From: Panopea generosa
Taxonomy: Eukaryota; Mollusca; Bivalvia; Adapedonta; Hiatellidae
DNA: 64,000 nucleotides
Reading direction: 5' to 3'
Assembly: GCA_029582155.1 (NCBI GenBank)
Contig: CM055902.1
Location: 19,107,248-19,171,247 of the forward strand
The notes beneath the pieces are model-generated. The model was not told the origin of the DNA. It was given only the letters and a program-made list of their open reading frames with translations, and searched no databases. The position numbers were made by a program, and so were the translations under genes. Numbering within the stretch: the first letter of the stretch is position 1; every line of letters starts with the position of its first letter. This document shows positions 27,401 through 42,400 of this stretch, one piece after another.

Positions 27401-30400
27401 GTGACACCCTGAGATTTTTTAAAAAAAGAAGTCCTCAAATGCTCATAAATAGATGCCTATGTTGATATCCTATTTAGGTCACTTTTTGTACACCAGTGAT
27501 GTCTTATTGCAGTATATGCTATGCTAACTTTTGCTCTACTCATCTGCAGCAAGAAATCACAACCACTATGAACCATTTTGAAAATACTACAAAGCCCTTT
27601 TTTTTTAAGTGTAAGAATCATGTTACCATGGGAAAAATGGGGCGTAACTGTTTAGTGAGATGTTAATAGTTATGAAACCATTGATGTGAAACTTTTCACA
27701 CATGATTAACATATGAGTGTAGGTGTGTGTGACACACATTTGTGTCACTGACTAATTCCATGCAGAGTGCTTGCCCTTTCACTTAATTCAATGCAGAGTT
27801 ATTGCCCTTGTACTCAGTAGAATTGCTGTATTTACAATATTGCAATTCTTGTGGAGCATTTTTCAGGCAAACAGCTTGATACTTTGCATTCATGATCACT
27901 TCAATTGTAAATGTGTGTGAAGCAAATGATGTGCCCAAAGCTACAGATAAGCTGCATATTTGCGTAAATATGCAAATAAATTATGCAGAAAAGCAATTTA
28001 TAAAAGAATATCAGCATACAGAAAAGCAAAGAAAATCATTTTACTCAATGCCATTTAAAATTGCTGCGTATCGCAAATTAAAAAGCTGCTGGACTGCGTA
28101 AGCTGTAACAGCATCGTACCCGTAGACTGGTTCAATGGGAAGTCTTTCCACCACGCTGACCGCTATTATCCGCATATAGTGGAACTTCTCGTTCATTTAG
28201 GTCCTTTAGGGCATTTTTCATTAAATGTTGTATACCAGTCTCAGATACAATTTCCGCTTTCGGTTTCGGTAGAAATGGCTTCGCGGGAATGAAAAAAAGG
28301 ACTGCAACCTGTCCAAACAAATGCACTGCTTGGTTATTTGGGCACACCAGTGGAAAGCAACAATGCTGTTTGTAAAAGCATCTTAGATGACCTGTTTGTG
28401 CAGATTGTGCATCTGCCTCAACTCATTGCAAGTGAAATTCTTGACGAAATTTTGTCCCTGGTCGTCTCAGTACTAAAGAAACACGATGGTGGTCGAGTAA
28501 ATAAAAAAACTGTCATGGACTGGAAAAACAAGTTTCCATAGCTTGAACTTAATGAAACAAGTTCTTAAAAAAGCAATTGCTGTCTATAAAAAAAAGCAAT
28601 TGACCAAAATTTGATGAGTAAAAATAAAATTGTTAAGCAATAGAAAACCGAAATACACAATTACCTAAAAAGTTAAGGGGTAAATACCCAATTACTACAA
28701 AAGCTTATCTGTAGCTCTGTGTGCCATTGATTTATTCCATGGAGAGTAATTGCCCTTGCAGTTATAGGAGTCACTTAGTCACTTAGTGACATGCATGTAG
28801 ACCTTGCATGCATGTACATAAATCTGGGTAGAACTGATCTTTTACAAGTATTTATCTGACATTTCACATAAAATGTTTATACCCACAAACCAATTGTGAA
28901 AGGTCAGGGATCTTGAGATGGTGTCTTGGACTACTCCGTCATGGAGGGAATCCTTGGACAGAAAATAATCATGTGCATACAAACCTGGCTATGGATAATT
29001 CTATAATAGACTCTTCCATCTTTGTTTTGGACCATTCCATTATTATTTTAATTATTAAAGGAACACACAAATTTTTTTATAAATTTTCAATGCGTGACAA
29101 ATTTGGAAGTTACAGAGGTGGGGATGGGGTTGGTTCCCATTTCCCTTGATTGGTTCCGAAGTTGCCTCCCTTGGTTAAACTTTTAAAACTTTAATGTTTC
29201 ATTGGGCTAAAACACATTATTTAAATAAACTCTCGGTTGGTCCAGATATGGTTTCTCGGTTTTCAGTCTAAATTAGGTCAATATTTTACATAAAGGACAC
29301 TGTTGGTTTATGTATGGAAAAGTTCATAACTGCAACTTTTTAAGTACCTATTTGTACACCCCTCCTGTTAAATATATATTGCTTCTATTGAGCCTTTTTT
29401 ATTTTTTAGGCTTTGATTTCAAATTTTACTCAGCAGAGTAACTGAGTATGCCACACTACGTGTATTCATTCACTTTCTATGAATCACGATGCAATATGAA
29501 ATCAATTCGAAACGAAATTGAAGTCGCTTGAATCATTTCATGTATTCCAAAATGCAATGCAATTTTAGGTGGGAATATTATTTTACTCTATAACCTGCAA
29601 ATCCAAGTCCGGAAAGTTTTTTTCATCAAGTTTAACATTTTGAAAACAAAACAACAGACAAACTTCCTGTAACATTTTAATCCAAAGCCAAACATGCTTA
29701 TAAGGATATGTTAAAAACTAAAGATCTGTCAGACAAGTTAGTGCTTCGTTTATATCAGCTATAGCTGTTTCCCCGTTACAATATATCAAATAAGAATTTA
29801 TGACCTTATAAAAGTTGCCTTGCTGGTTCACTTTTTAAAAAAAACTTATAATGTAAAGTTTCTGATGGGGGCTGGTTCTCATTTTAAAATAATTAAAATA
29901 ACGATGTTGGGTACAGTAGGAAAGACTGCATAGCAATAAAAGTAGATTTTGTAATTACGTTTAGAAGCATGAGAGGCAATTTGTGACTATCACATCAAAT
30001 ATTTATTGTTTCTGTAACAACGCATTGATAGTAAATGTCAGCTGGTATTTGTCATTATGGTATTGTTCTAATGTTACTGCATTGTTTTGCCTATTATAAA
30101 TATATTTTGTAATAATGTGAAACTTTGAAAAAGTGTTGTTCTTTAATTTGATATTTTGCTGGATTTTTTTTTTAATTTACAGTTATCATTATAATTTCTT
30201 AAACTGATGTGCTAATACTACTAAAGCATTTTGGTAGTAGCCTTTTGTATGAAAAGTTGCTAAATAATCAAAACTTTTGGAAAACATTGCAATATGGAAT
30301 GAAATTTGTTTATGTATAAATTGTAATCATGTTAACTTTGTTGCATCTTTCTAAGGCTTTTGTTAACTGTGCAAGGTTGAATAATGGAGATGATAATGAT

Positions 30401-33400
30401 AATTGTTATGGCTTTAAAGACTCAGTTAATATGATCCTGACATGACCGTAATGGCCATTTATGCATGGAGCTATTGAAATGCATTATAGCTGATTTATCT
30501 ACTCGATATGTAAACCATGATGGATTGAGGGTCCTCGATGGTTGAGTGGTCTGAAGGCACCTTATCAAGATCACTTAGCTCTCTCTGCTGAGGTCACAGG
30601 TTTGAGTCCATCTTGGTTAACACATTTTGTGTGAGAATATTTGCTGTTGTAAAACAAGCTCTACTCTGATTCAATGAATGCATTGAGTTCTTCCTCTCAT
30701 GGAGCACATGGTGTAGAGATAGAGCATCAAACCTGTGATTGGAGGGTCGTGGGTTCAATACTCCACCATGGCTATGTGTGGTGTCCTTGAGCAAGACACT
30801 TTATCCGCATATACTTAGTACTGGTTCTACCCAGGAATACTCAAAGTGTGATTTTAAGAACTTGTTTCACAATTAAAGTAAACTAAATAAGTTTAATTAA
30901 CCCTTTACTTCATATAGACGTCTTTGTACACCTAATATAGAAGGCTTTTGAATTATTGGGTGAATTATTAACTGACAGAGTGGAAAACAGTGCAGGACGT
31001 GTTCAGATTGCTTGTTACGAGCAATCTGAACTCTTCCTCCACTGTTTTCAAAGGCCTTCTATGATTTGTGTGGGAAAACTCGTATCTATGGAGTAAAGGG
31101 TTGAATCTTAAAAAAAGTTCTTTTGCCAGTAAAACTGTATGCCTTCTTCCTCCACCAGTAAAAATGGAGGCCATATTAACTAACCCTGGTATGTGTCGAA
31201 AATGACATCAAATCCAATTAAAAAAAAAATTTGAAAAAAATAATTGAGAAAGCATCACTTTAGTATCTGCTTTTTTGCTTATTTCAGCTCATCAGTGCAG
31301 TCCAAGTCAGTTTAAATGTGCTGGGGACGGGACATGTATAGATAAGTCGTGGGTCTGCGACAAGGAGTTTGATTGCCAGGATGCCTCAGACGAGGCGTCT
31401 TGTGGTGAGTATATGAATCTTACATTAGTGCTCATTTATTATTGAATTTATTAAATGAGTTGGCAAAAATACGTTATGCGAGGCTCCTCTTAGCATTAAA
31501 AAATTATTTCCAATGAGTGCATGAATGTAAGATCCTTTTTATCGCATAACTCATATGGGGGGGGGGGGCAGGGGGGGGGGGGGATGGAGGGGATGGTAAA
31601 TTATTAAACATTTCACCTATATGGAATGAGAATTTTTTTTTTTTTGTATGGCAATTTTGATAAATTTTTCATTTTAAATCTTTTTCTGAAAATAATGATT
31701 CAACGTGATGCAAATATGAAATTAAAATATCTCGGAAAATGCGCAGTCCCTTAAATTTGTTTCTAGTTTAATAAGGGACATATTTATTGCTGATGGTTGA
31801 AAAAGTTCATATTCATCATATTTACAGTATGTGCCCTCTGTTTCTTACATACTAGTCATTGTGAAGTAATTTTATTTGAGATAAGAGTAGGATTCTTCAA
31901 GTCAGAATGGAGGATACAAACATACCCAAGGGGAACAGAGATCTGCAGGGTAAATAATGTAAATAAACAATTATAGAGATAATGTCTGATTGGAATGTTA
32001 CATATAGCATACCAAAATATTTTTTAAACAGAAGTCTCGTACTGTTTGTTGAGATGAATAAATTGCAATTAATATGGCTTTCATCATAATGTGCCAAATA
32101 CCCCGTATGTGGATCAGACTTGTAATGATAAGTGAAATAAAACATATTTGATGCCCTCACCATCATCGCAGGCAAAGTGGGGAGATAAAGTAATATAGTT
32201 GTCCGTCAATACATATATATACACACACGTGCCAGTCACACTTTCCCTTCTGGGCTGCCTTTCAACAAAACAACATCTGGTAAAATTGAGCGTAAATCAA
32301 TTTAACAATTCCTTCGCTGCTTGTTCAAATTTTAATCATCATTTGAAATATATAATTTCCTGCATGATTTGAGCCAACTTTGGGTTCATTTGGATTTGAA
32401 TACTAAATATATTATGAATAAGTGTTGGTTTGCATCTATTATGATTTTTGTTGAAACTTTACCTTGGGCTGTAATTCAGTGTAATTCAGTACGCTTTGAA
32501 ATAGTATTTTCAACTCCACAGTACTGGGAGGAACAGCTTTCCAGAAATGTCAAAGTTAAGTGTGACATGAATAATGCACCTAGTGCTACTGTATTTCAGG
32601 GCTCGAGGATCTATACTGTGGTCCCCACGAGTTCACGTGCGTGCAGGCACACAGATGTATCCCGATACAGAAACACTGTGACAGAGAGAATGACTGTAAT
32701 GATTGGGAAGATGAGATGAACTGTACCGGTGAGTTTCCCTTGTATTGGTGTAAAGTATCAATGTATCTTACAAGTTTCTGTGCTACACTTTATATGCTCA
32801 AAATCTTCCTGGGCAGAACCAGTACTTAGCATATGTAACTAAAGTGTCTGGCTGAAGGACATATCACATAGCCGTGGTGGAGAATCGAATCCATGACCCT
32901 CCAATCCTGTGTCAGATGATCTACCACTGGGCCACACGTTCCACATAATTATGTTCTGTAACTGCCATTATATTGGTGCTGTTATGGTCAAATTTCTTAC
33001 CGTTTCTGGATTAGACTGAAATACAATCAAGCTTTTATGTATTATTAACAAAGAATAAAATGCCTCCAGTTATTTCCATCTCAGGAAAGAAGGTGTATTT
33101 TAAATGTTGACACTTATTGTCTCTTTCAGGTGTACACAAGCAGGAGAAGAAGTGTAAAGAGGGGGAGTTCCAGTGTTATTCTGGCTTCTGTATCAACATC
33201 CACTGGAGATGCGACGGACAGAGAGACTGTGAGGACTTCAGTGACGAGTACAACTGCAGTAAGTCACCATCACATGGAGCAGCGGTTATTCCACTCCCCT
33301 TATATACATTAAAGATTTTCCTCACATACCACATAAGGAATTCTGCTTTTTTTTACTATTGTGAAATATTTGTATCTCTCCCTTGTGCCCATTTAAAAAC

Positions 33401-36400
33401 ACATGTGCTCAGAAATGTACAAGCTATTATGACATTACACTATTCAAAGAAGACGTACAAATGTTATCTATATGCTTGAAAAAGATTCAGTCATAAGTAT
33501 GCAATTGAGAATATAAGAATCTAATATGGGTTTGAGGTTTGGACAGAAACTTCTGTCCCAAGGGATAATTGTTTTAGCCGAGTTCCCAAGCAATGGAATT
33601 TTCTATCCGAACCAAAAAGGCCATGAATGATTCTTTTTTCTTGCATACCAAACATAATATTATTAAATAATTATTTCAACTTATTTTGTCCTATATTTTT
33701 TTACAACAGTCGCTTTTAAGACGTTAAATTATGTGATTTAGATCATATTTTTTTATTACGTTATGTCATTAATGAGTATTAATGTCATAGCGTGAGAATT
33801 TCATCTCAGCCCTAGGGAGTGATAGAAATATTTAACCACGGTAAAAATGCAGATATCCTTATACGGTGTGCAAGAATATAGGAATCTTACATGGGTTTGA
33901 GGTTCAGATAGAAAATTCCATCTGGAGTGATAATGGTTTTGGTGAGAACAAGCCTCTCTGCGAAAACAGTTATCCCAAGGGAAGCAGTTTTCTATCAAAA
34001 CTGAAAAAAAAGAAGATTTTTTTGCACAACAAACACATCTGTTACATGTGGATTTTAACTTTTATTCATCATTATATTTTTACAATGATCACTTTTAAGA
34101 TGTTTAATTGTATGATTCTCGTCATATATTTTATACATTGCATCATAGATGGTTCCAACGTCACATTGTAAGAATTTTATCTCGGCCCTAGGGTGAGAAT
34201 TGTGGTAAAAATGCAGATATAGTAGGAAATGTGATTCTGGCCCTCAGTATCACTATTTTAATAGGAACCTCGACTCCGAAAAACCAACAGTGCAGGGGGA
34301 GAGAGAGAGAGAGAGAGATTTTATTTGGCCAAAACACACCTTCAACATTCTTGATAGTATTATAATATTATTTCTGTTGTCTATTTGTAGTATGTGGTCT
34401 TTATGTGGTTTTGCAAATGATTCTGTTTTATGTACTTTGAAATCATTAAGTTTTATTGGAATTATTTTCGTTGTCTTTGGTTCAAGGACATCTCTGTGGG
34501 AAATTAATTATGTTTCTTATTTGAGAAAAAATAAAGATCTTTCGTATTATTACAAACACTGGGCTTCTTTGAAACTGAATATTTCTATAACATAACATGT
34601 GTAATCCTGTCCTCATGACAGATGGTACAAGTTTTTATTAAACTGTTATGAAAACAACATGTGTATTGTCAAAAGGCGTAAATAGGTCAACACCAGTGCA
34701 ATTTCACTCATCTAGGTTTTGGGTACAGATAAATGCTATCTAATACAGATTTAACATAATTTCACCTGTAATCAGTTTGTTGGGGTTGGGGATGGATTTC
34801 CTCACCCAGGCTCCCCATAAATTCAATGAAAATTTGTCCCCAATGAAAATTAATGATTTCACAGTATTTTGGTGGTCGTGGTCTGTGTGATGACCTTTGC
34901 AGGTTTAGTGAAGGGTAATTTAAAGGTCAAATTGCACAAAAATCTAACACAAATACTCTACATTTTTTTTTAATATTTTATAAAATTCATTAAAACAATT
35001 TTCTTGGATTTCTGCGACATTTTGTTTAGGAATTGGTTGTTCTTGTACACAGATAGTGAGTCTGGAATATTTATTCATGTTGGTTGGTATTTTATGATAT
35101 TTTTGTGTTGGGTGTAAAACCCCATTTCATTCATTATTTGTTCATTCATTATTTGTTCATTCATTCATTCATTCATTCATTCATTCATTCATTCATTCAT
35201 TCATTCATTCATTCATTCATTCATGTTTTTTTGTGCTGTAAGTAAATACAGCCATAGGAAGTATCTTAATGCAATTAATAACAGCTGCTGTTATACTGTT
35301 TTTTCTGTTATACTGTTTTTTCATGACTGGCTTATCACACAAATACAGCTTTGAGAATTGTATGTTTTAGTGTAGGAAATAGTTATAAATACCGTAGATG
35401 TTTTATCAAAATATCATTTTTAATGGTCGGTTAGCACCATTTTCAATGAATTACAGGTCATAAATCAGTTTTACTTGTGAGGAAAAACCTCATTGTTTAG
35501 CCCTAAACCTGGTATAGTTATGTAGAGGGATGGGAGCACATAGTAAACACAGTGTCCAGCCTGTTACTTTGTTATATGTCGATTGAAATTTTTAAAAATA
35601 TGGCACAAACTCATCAACATGACCAGTTCTGATGATGTGTCGTGCATAGGATCAAGACCATTACCTCAGATGTCAAGGTCACACTTTAAATTTATTTGAC
35701 AACACCATGAGTCTGTTTGAGGTCTTGTGTCCTGTCTGTAATTTTTTCATACATGGATGTATTTTAAAAACCGTTGGCTCATTTGATCAACATGACATTG
35801 CGGTGTGTAGTGCGTAAGAACCAGACCTCTACCATAAAGGTGAAGGTCACACTTAAATTTGTTTGACAACACTTTGAGTTTGTTTGAGGTTTCTTGTCCA
35901 ATCTGTAACTTTGTCATACACGGATGGATTTCAGAAACATTGATAAACATGACATGACAAGGTATTATGTGCAAGAACCAGACCCCTATTTCAAAGGTGA
36001 AGGTCACACTTAAAGTTTGTTTGACAACATGTCAAGTCTAAGATTTTGTGTCCAACCAGTTATTTTGTCAATCATACATGGATGGATTTCAAAAACACAT
36101 GGCTCAATTCATCAATAATGACATGACAACATATAGCACATAAGACCGAGAATGATAACTCAAAGGTCAACGTCAAGTTTTGAAAGCGGGATTTAAACTT
36201 GTCATGATGATTTGTCACCTGCTATACCAAAGATATTGTCATTTTTATTTAGACCATTTGGAAGGTGGCATGTGATACTTGCCAGTGACATTCCTTGTTT
36301 TTTTTTCAACATTTCATTAACATTTAAAAGGGGTGTTTAATGGACTTCTGAGTGTGACGCAATCAGTGCAAACCCTGGTTACACTGAACTTGCAGGCAAC

Positions 36401-39400
36401 ATTTAGAATTCTGGCTTAAGTAGAAACTGTTACGATGTAGCTGAAAAATGGTTGAAAGTGACGCTAAACACCATGCAACAATAGCAAGAAGATAGCTTGT
36501 TTGCGAATGGTAGCATTGACATTGTGTGTACATTATGTGAATCCTATTGCATGATTTATCTTCGTGTTGAAATGATCCAAGGTCCTGTATAACTCTCACA
36601 GGCATTGGGTTTTAGAAAAATGGCAGTTATGAGACAAATGGGGGTCACCCTTGTTTACCAGTGTAGACATGAATCTTCAATATTAGCAAAAAGTATTGCA
36701 TGACAAATGTAACATATTGGATTTTATTTCAACTGAAAAAAAACCCATGTCATAAAATTGGCATAAGTAAAACCTTGTTTTTGACCCCTTTGGAGCATCA
36801 AGATGCTATGTACCTTCATGTTTATATATATTTATAGCACCTTGATGCACTACGTGATTGACAATTTATTATTTCTTGATCTGATGTACCAGACCAATCC
36901 TCCTGAGGTAGCTTGATATGATGTACCAGACCCATCCTTTTCTGAAGTGGCTTGATCTGATGTACCAGACTGCTCCTTTTCTGAGGTAGCTTGATCTGAT
37001 GTACCAGAGCCATCCTTATCTGAGGTAGCTTGAACTGATGTACCAGACCACTCCTTTTCTGAGGTAGATTGATCAGATGTACCAGATCCCTCCTTTTCTG
37101 AGGTAGCTTGATCTGATGTACCAGACCACTCCTTTTCTGAGGTAGCTTGGTCTGATTTACCAGACCACTCCTTTTCTGAGGTAGCTTGATCTGATGTACC
37201 AGACCCATCCTTTTCTGAGGTAGCTCGATCTGATGTACCAGATTCATCCTTTTTGAGGTAGCTTGATCTGATGTACCAGACCGCTCGTTTTCTGTGGTAG
37301 CTTGATATGATGTACCAGACCCATCCTTATCTGAGGTAGCTTGATCTGATGTACCAGACCCATCCTTTTCTGAGGTAGCTTGATCTGATGTACCAGACCC
37401 ATCCTTTTCTGAGGTAGCTTGATATGATGTACCAGACCCATCCTTTTCTGAGGTAGCTTGATCTGATGTACCAGACCGCTCGTTTTCTGAGGTAGCTTGA
37501 TCTGATGTACCAGTCCCATCCTTTCATGAGGTAGCTTGATCTGATGTACCAGACCCATACTTTTCTGTAGTAACTTGATCTGATGTACCAGACCCATCCT
37601 TTTCTGAAGTAGCTTGATCTGATGTACCAGAGCCATCCTTATCTGAGGTAGCTTGAACTGATGTACCAGACCACTCCTTTTCTGAGGTAGATTGATCAGA
37701 TGTACCAGATCCCTCCTTTTCTGAGGTAGCTTGATCTGATGTACCAGACCCATCCTTATCTGAGATAGCTCGATCTGATGTACCAGACCTGTCCTTATCT
37801 AAGGTAGCTTGATCTGATGTACCAGACCCATCCTTTTCTGAGGTAGCTCGATCTGATGTACCAGACCCATCCTTTTCTGAGGTAGCTCGATCTGATGTAC
37901 CAGACCCATCCTTTTCTGAGGTAGCTTGATCTGATGTACCAGACCCATCCTTATCTGAGGTTGCTCGATCTGATGTACAAAACCCATCCTTTTCTTAGGA
38001 AGTTTGATCTGATGTACCAGACCACTCCTTTTCTGAGGTAGCTTGATCTGATGTACCAGATCCCTCCTTTTCTGAGGTAGCTTGATCTGATGTACCAGAT
38101 CATTTTTTTCTAAAGTAGCTTGATCTGATGTACCAGACCCATCCTTTTCTGAGGTAGCTTGATCTGATGTTCCAGACCCATCCTTATCTGAGGTAGCTCG
38201 ATCTGATGTACCAGACCCAACCTTATCTGAGGTTGCTCGATCTGATGTACAAGACCCATCCTTTTCTTAGGAAGCTTGATCTGATGTACCAGACTGCTCC
38301 TTTTCTGAGGCAGCTTGATCTGATGTACCAGATCCCTCCTTTTCTGAGGTAGCTTGATCTGATGTACCAGATCCATTTTTTTCTGAAGTAGCTTGATCTG
38401 ATGTACCAGACCCATCCTTTTCTGAGGTAGCTTGATCTGATGTTCCAGACCCATCCTTATCTGAGGTAGCTCGATCTGATGTACCAGACCCATCCTTATC
38501 TGAGGTAGCTCGATCTGATGTACCAGACCCATCCTTTTCTGAGGTAGCTTGATCTGATGTACCAGACCACTCCTTTTCTGGGGTAGCTTGGTCTGATTTA
38601 CCAGACCACTCCTTTTCTGAGGTAGCTTGATCTGATGTACCAGACTGCATCCTTTTCTGAGGTAGCTTGATCTGATGTACCAGACCCATCCTTATCTGAG
38701 GTAGCTCGATCTGATGTACAAGACCCATCCTTTTCTTAGGAAGCTTGATCTGATGTACCAGACCGCTCCTTTTCTGAGGTAGCTTGATCTGATGTACCAG
38801 ATCCCTCCTTTTCTGAGGTAGCTTGATCTGATGTACCAGATCCATTTTTTTCTGAAGTAGCTTGATCTGATGTACCAGACCCATCCTTTTCTGAGGTAGC
38901 TTGATCTGATGTTCCAGACCCATCCTTATCTGAGGTAGTTCGATCTGATGTACCAGACCCATCCTTATCTGAGGTAGCTCGATCTGATGTACCAGACCCA
39001 TCCTTTTCTGAGGTAGCTTGATCTGATGTACCAGACCACTCCTTTTCTAGGGTAGCTTGGTCTGATTTACCAGACCACTCCTTTTCTGAGGTAGCTTGAT
39101 CTGATGTACCAGACCGCATCCTTTTCTGAGGTAGCCTGATTTGATGTACCAGACCCATCTTTTTCTGAGGTAGCTTGATCTGATGTACCAGACCCATCTT
39201 TTCTGAGGTAGCTTGATCTGATGTACCAGACCGCTCTTTTTCTGAGGTAGCTTGATCTGATGTACCAGTCCCATCCTTTCATGAGGTAGCTTGATCTGAT
39301 GTACCAGACCCATCCTTATCTGAGGTAGCTGGATCTGATGTACCAGACCCATCCTTTTCTGAGGTAGCTTGATACCAGAATATTTAGAAACTATGCGTAT

Positions 39401-42400
39401 AATTTTATGAAAAAAAAAAAATGTAAAGTGTTTAATTTTATTATGCTCATATAGTTACAGTGGCTAGATTGCAATCTCTCCATATCTTGATATATTTCAA
39501 TTACATCCTGGCATTTATGTAATATATAAAAGGCTCACTATGGCTGGTTTACTTTCATCAGATAGACAAAGGTTAAGCACGGGATCTGCTTAAAATGTCC
39601 TAAAAGGCAATGTAAACCTGCCATCTGAAAGAATATATAGCCCAGTTATTTCCTCTGTGCTGTATCACATTTCTGTGTTTTCTTCTACAATTTCCTACGA
39701 TTTATAGGATAGGATTACCCTGTCTGATTTATAAGTAATTTGTCGACTGTTTTATGGTTTAATGACGAGTGTAAAATTTCCCGATGAATTATAAGTACTG
39801 TAATAAATAAAGTGAAGCAAGGTTTGATTATGCGTGTGTTATCGTAGTGGGTTATCGTTATCATAGGAGATGAGTGCATGCATTATAAATTCTAATATAA
39901 AATCTCGATAAAAAGCATTCAAGTGTAGATTGATAGTTGATTTTATATCATCTTGAAAGCATATTCAACTGAAAAGTTTTGATACTTATCTTATCGATAG
40001 GAAGTACTTTATTTGAAGATTAGTATACTTGATTGACAAATGTATATTTTTGCGACTGAATTATCAGCTATGATAAATGTTATATTTTTTTTTTTTGTCA
40101 TCTCAATTTTGTCATTCTTTGTGGGATTCTGATCAGTGGGATGTGCTTACAGGTTGTTTAGTACATTTTGTTATGGACTAAAAGGACATCAAAATGTAAT
40201 TTATTTATTATGTTTATAGTTTTTCACGTATGACAAAGATGGGTGTGCTGCACTCTTCCTTATTGGTTTTGTATATCAGTGAAAATTGAGAGAGAATTGG
40301 CTTTAAGAAGAAGGAAAACTTGTGTGAATCATTATATGTTATTTTTGTCTTTGTCTAAATACAACTTGATATGTTCGTATTTCACTATGTCCTTGATACT
40401 CCTCATGTATTTTATGTAACACAATGTTGTATTTTCACTGTATCGGGACAAATATTACTCATGTATTTTTAATTACACAATATTGTATTTTCACCGTATT
40501 CAGACAAATATTCCTGATGTATTTTATGTTGCACAAAATTGTATTTTCACCGCATCTGGACAAATATTCCTCATGTATTTTATGTTACACAATATTGTAT
40601 TTTCACCGCATCCGGACAAATATTCCTCATGTATTTTAAGTTACACAGTATTGTATCTTCACCGTATTCAGACAAATATTCCTCATGTATTTTATGTTAC
40701 ACAATATTGTATTTTCACCGCATCCGGACAAATATTCCTCATGTATTTTAAGTTACACAGTATTGTATCTTCACCGTATTCAGACAAATATTCCTCATGT
40801 ATTTTATGTTACACAATATTGTATTTTCACCGTATCCGGACAAATATTGCTCATGTATTTTATGTTACACAATATTGTATTTTCAGCCAAGACAGAGTGT
40901 TCATCAGACCAGTTCCAGTGTGATGTTGGGTACTGCATAGATGGTGAACTTCGCTGTAATGGACAGAGTGACTGCAGCGATAACTCCGATGAAATCAATT
41001 GTGGTAAGGGACTAAAGTCTGTGAAATTTGTGAATCTCTTTAATTATTTGGTAAAGACAATGGAGATGTGTTCGCGTCTTGTAATATAAAAATATCAATG
41101 TGTAAAGTTAATAAAATGATACCAAATGTCCAATTTTATACCTTTATTATGTTAAACCCAGTTGGCTCTGTCGGTAGAGCATCAGACAATCAATCCAGTT
41201 GTTGTGAGTTTAAATCCCCATCTAGCCCACGTCTCTGTGAGGATTGATATATACAACTTGCATCTCATTGTCATTAGTCTCTCAATGCTGATTCAAGTGA
41301 GAAAGTTGTCAGCAATCTTTGAAAATGGGTGTGCTCGAGGACTGGATTGGTTAACCTACCAGGATTCTGAGAAGAAGTGGTTATGTTAACCAATTGTCTG
41401 TAAGCCCTCGATAGCATAAAAAGGACGCTAAATATTCTCACAGAATCGAAATGGCTAAAATAATTTATACAGGGAAGCCATAAATTAACCAAGTTAACCA
41501 CGAAAAGCTCAGGCAAAATGGAAAGCTCTCATCACAATACGGAAAACAATTTTAAATTTTGCTTGGGTATGATATTGATGATCATGAATGAATAAAGCAG
41601 ACATGTATAGGTGATATGTTCACATAATCAAGGTGGTACAGTTAAACCTGTTTTAAGCAGCCAGTCAAGGTTAAGTAGCAAAAATGGCCTTTTAAGACAG
41701 GTTGTTGGTTAATGCAGGTTAATTTGCACAAAAAGTATATAAATGGTAAAAAACAAATGTGGCTGCTTAAGACAAGTGGCTGCTTAATAGAGGTAACCAC
41801 TTATACAGGATTGACTTTATTATCGTAAAAAAAAAGAATTTCATGCATTATTTCAGGTAGTGTGACTTGAAGATAATGTTTACATGTTTATATTGTAGTC
41901 ACGACTGCTTGTGGACACGGGCAGTTCCACTGTACGAGCGGCGAGTGTATCGGCAGCCTGAAGGTCTGTGATACCAACAACGACTGTAAGGATTTGTCCG
42001 ATGAACTGAATTGTCGTAAGTTACCTCAATGATGTAATCATAAAGGGCGGAGGGGGGGGGGGGGGGGGAATGTACATGCAGCCTGAAAAATAAATTCAGA
42101 GCCACGATTGGGAGACGTGGAGTGAGGGGTACACAAAATAAACATGGGTTTACATTTAAGGTCATTTAAGCCGCAAATTCTGAACATCTTTTTATTTGTC
42201 TCCAACATTCATAAGCTACCTGTCCATCCGTTCATGCATCGCCATGTTATTTCGTAGGTCAAAGTGGTATCCAATGAATAATTTCTGGAAAGGTCTGTGT
42301 ACTTAATATATTTAACTAATATTTGGTGTGTTACTGCACAGTTATATAACGTCAATAAAATTTTACTGGAATATGGAATCTTATTAACTCTACTGGCCAA

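Noticed and set aside
30594..31174. Minus-strand frames of 66-68 codons at 30594 and 30968, and a similar one at 55544
   Set aside because: They are readings of SINE and palindromic MITE sequence; the similarity of the 30968 and 55544 frames comes from the shared MITE.
36822..39352. Several minus-strand open frames of 101-244 codons with 13-residue repeats ([13 protein letters not shown] and shifted readings)
   Set aside because: They arise in all three minus frames from a 39-base period without stop codons; there is no promoter, splice or start evidence, and the stretch is an intronic minisatellite.
40424..41089. Plus-strand frames of 71-146 codons that run from the 56-bp array into exon LDLa 7
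   Set aside because: The array is intronic; the CAG at 40884-40886 and the phase with other LDLa exons fix the exon start at 40887.
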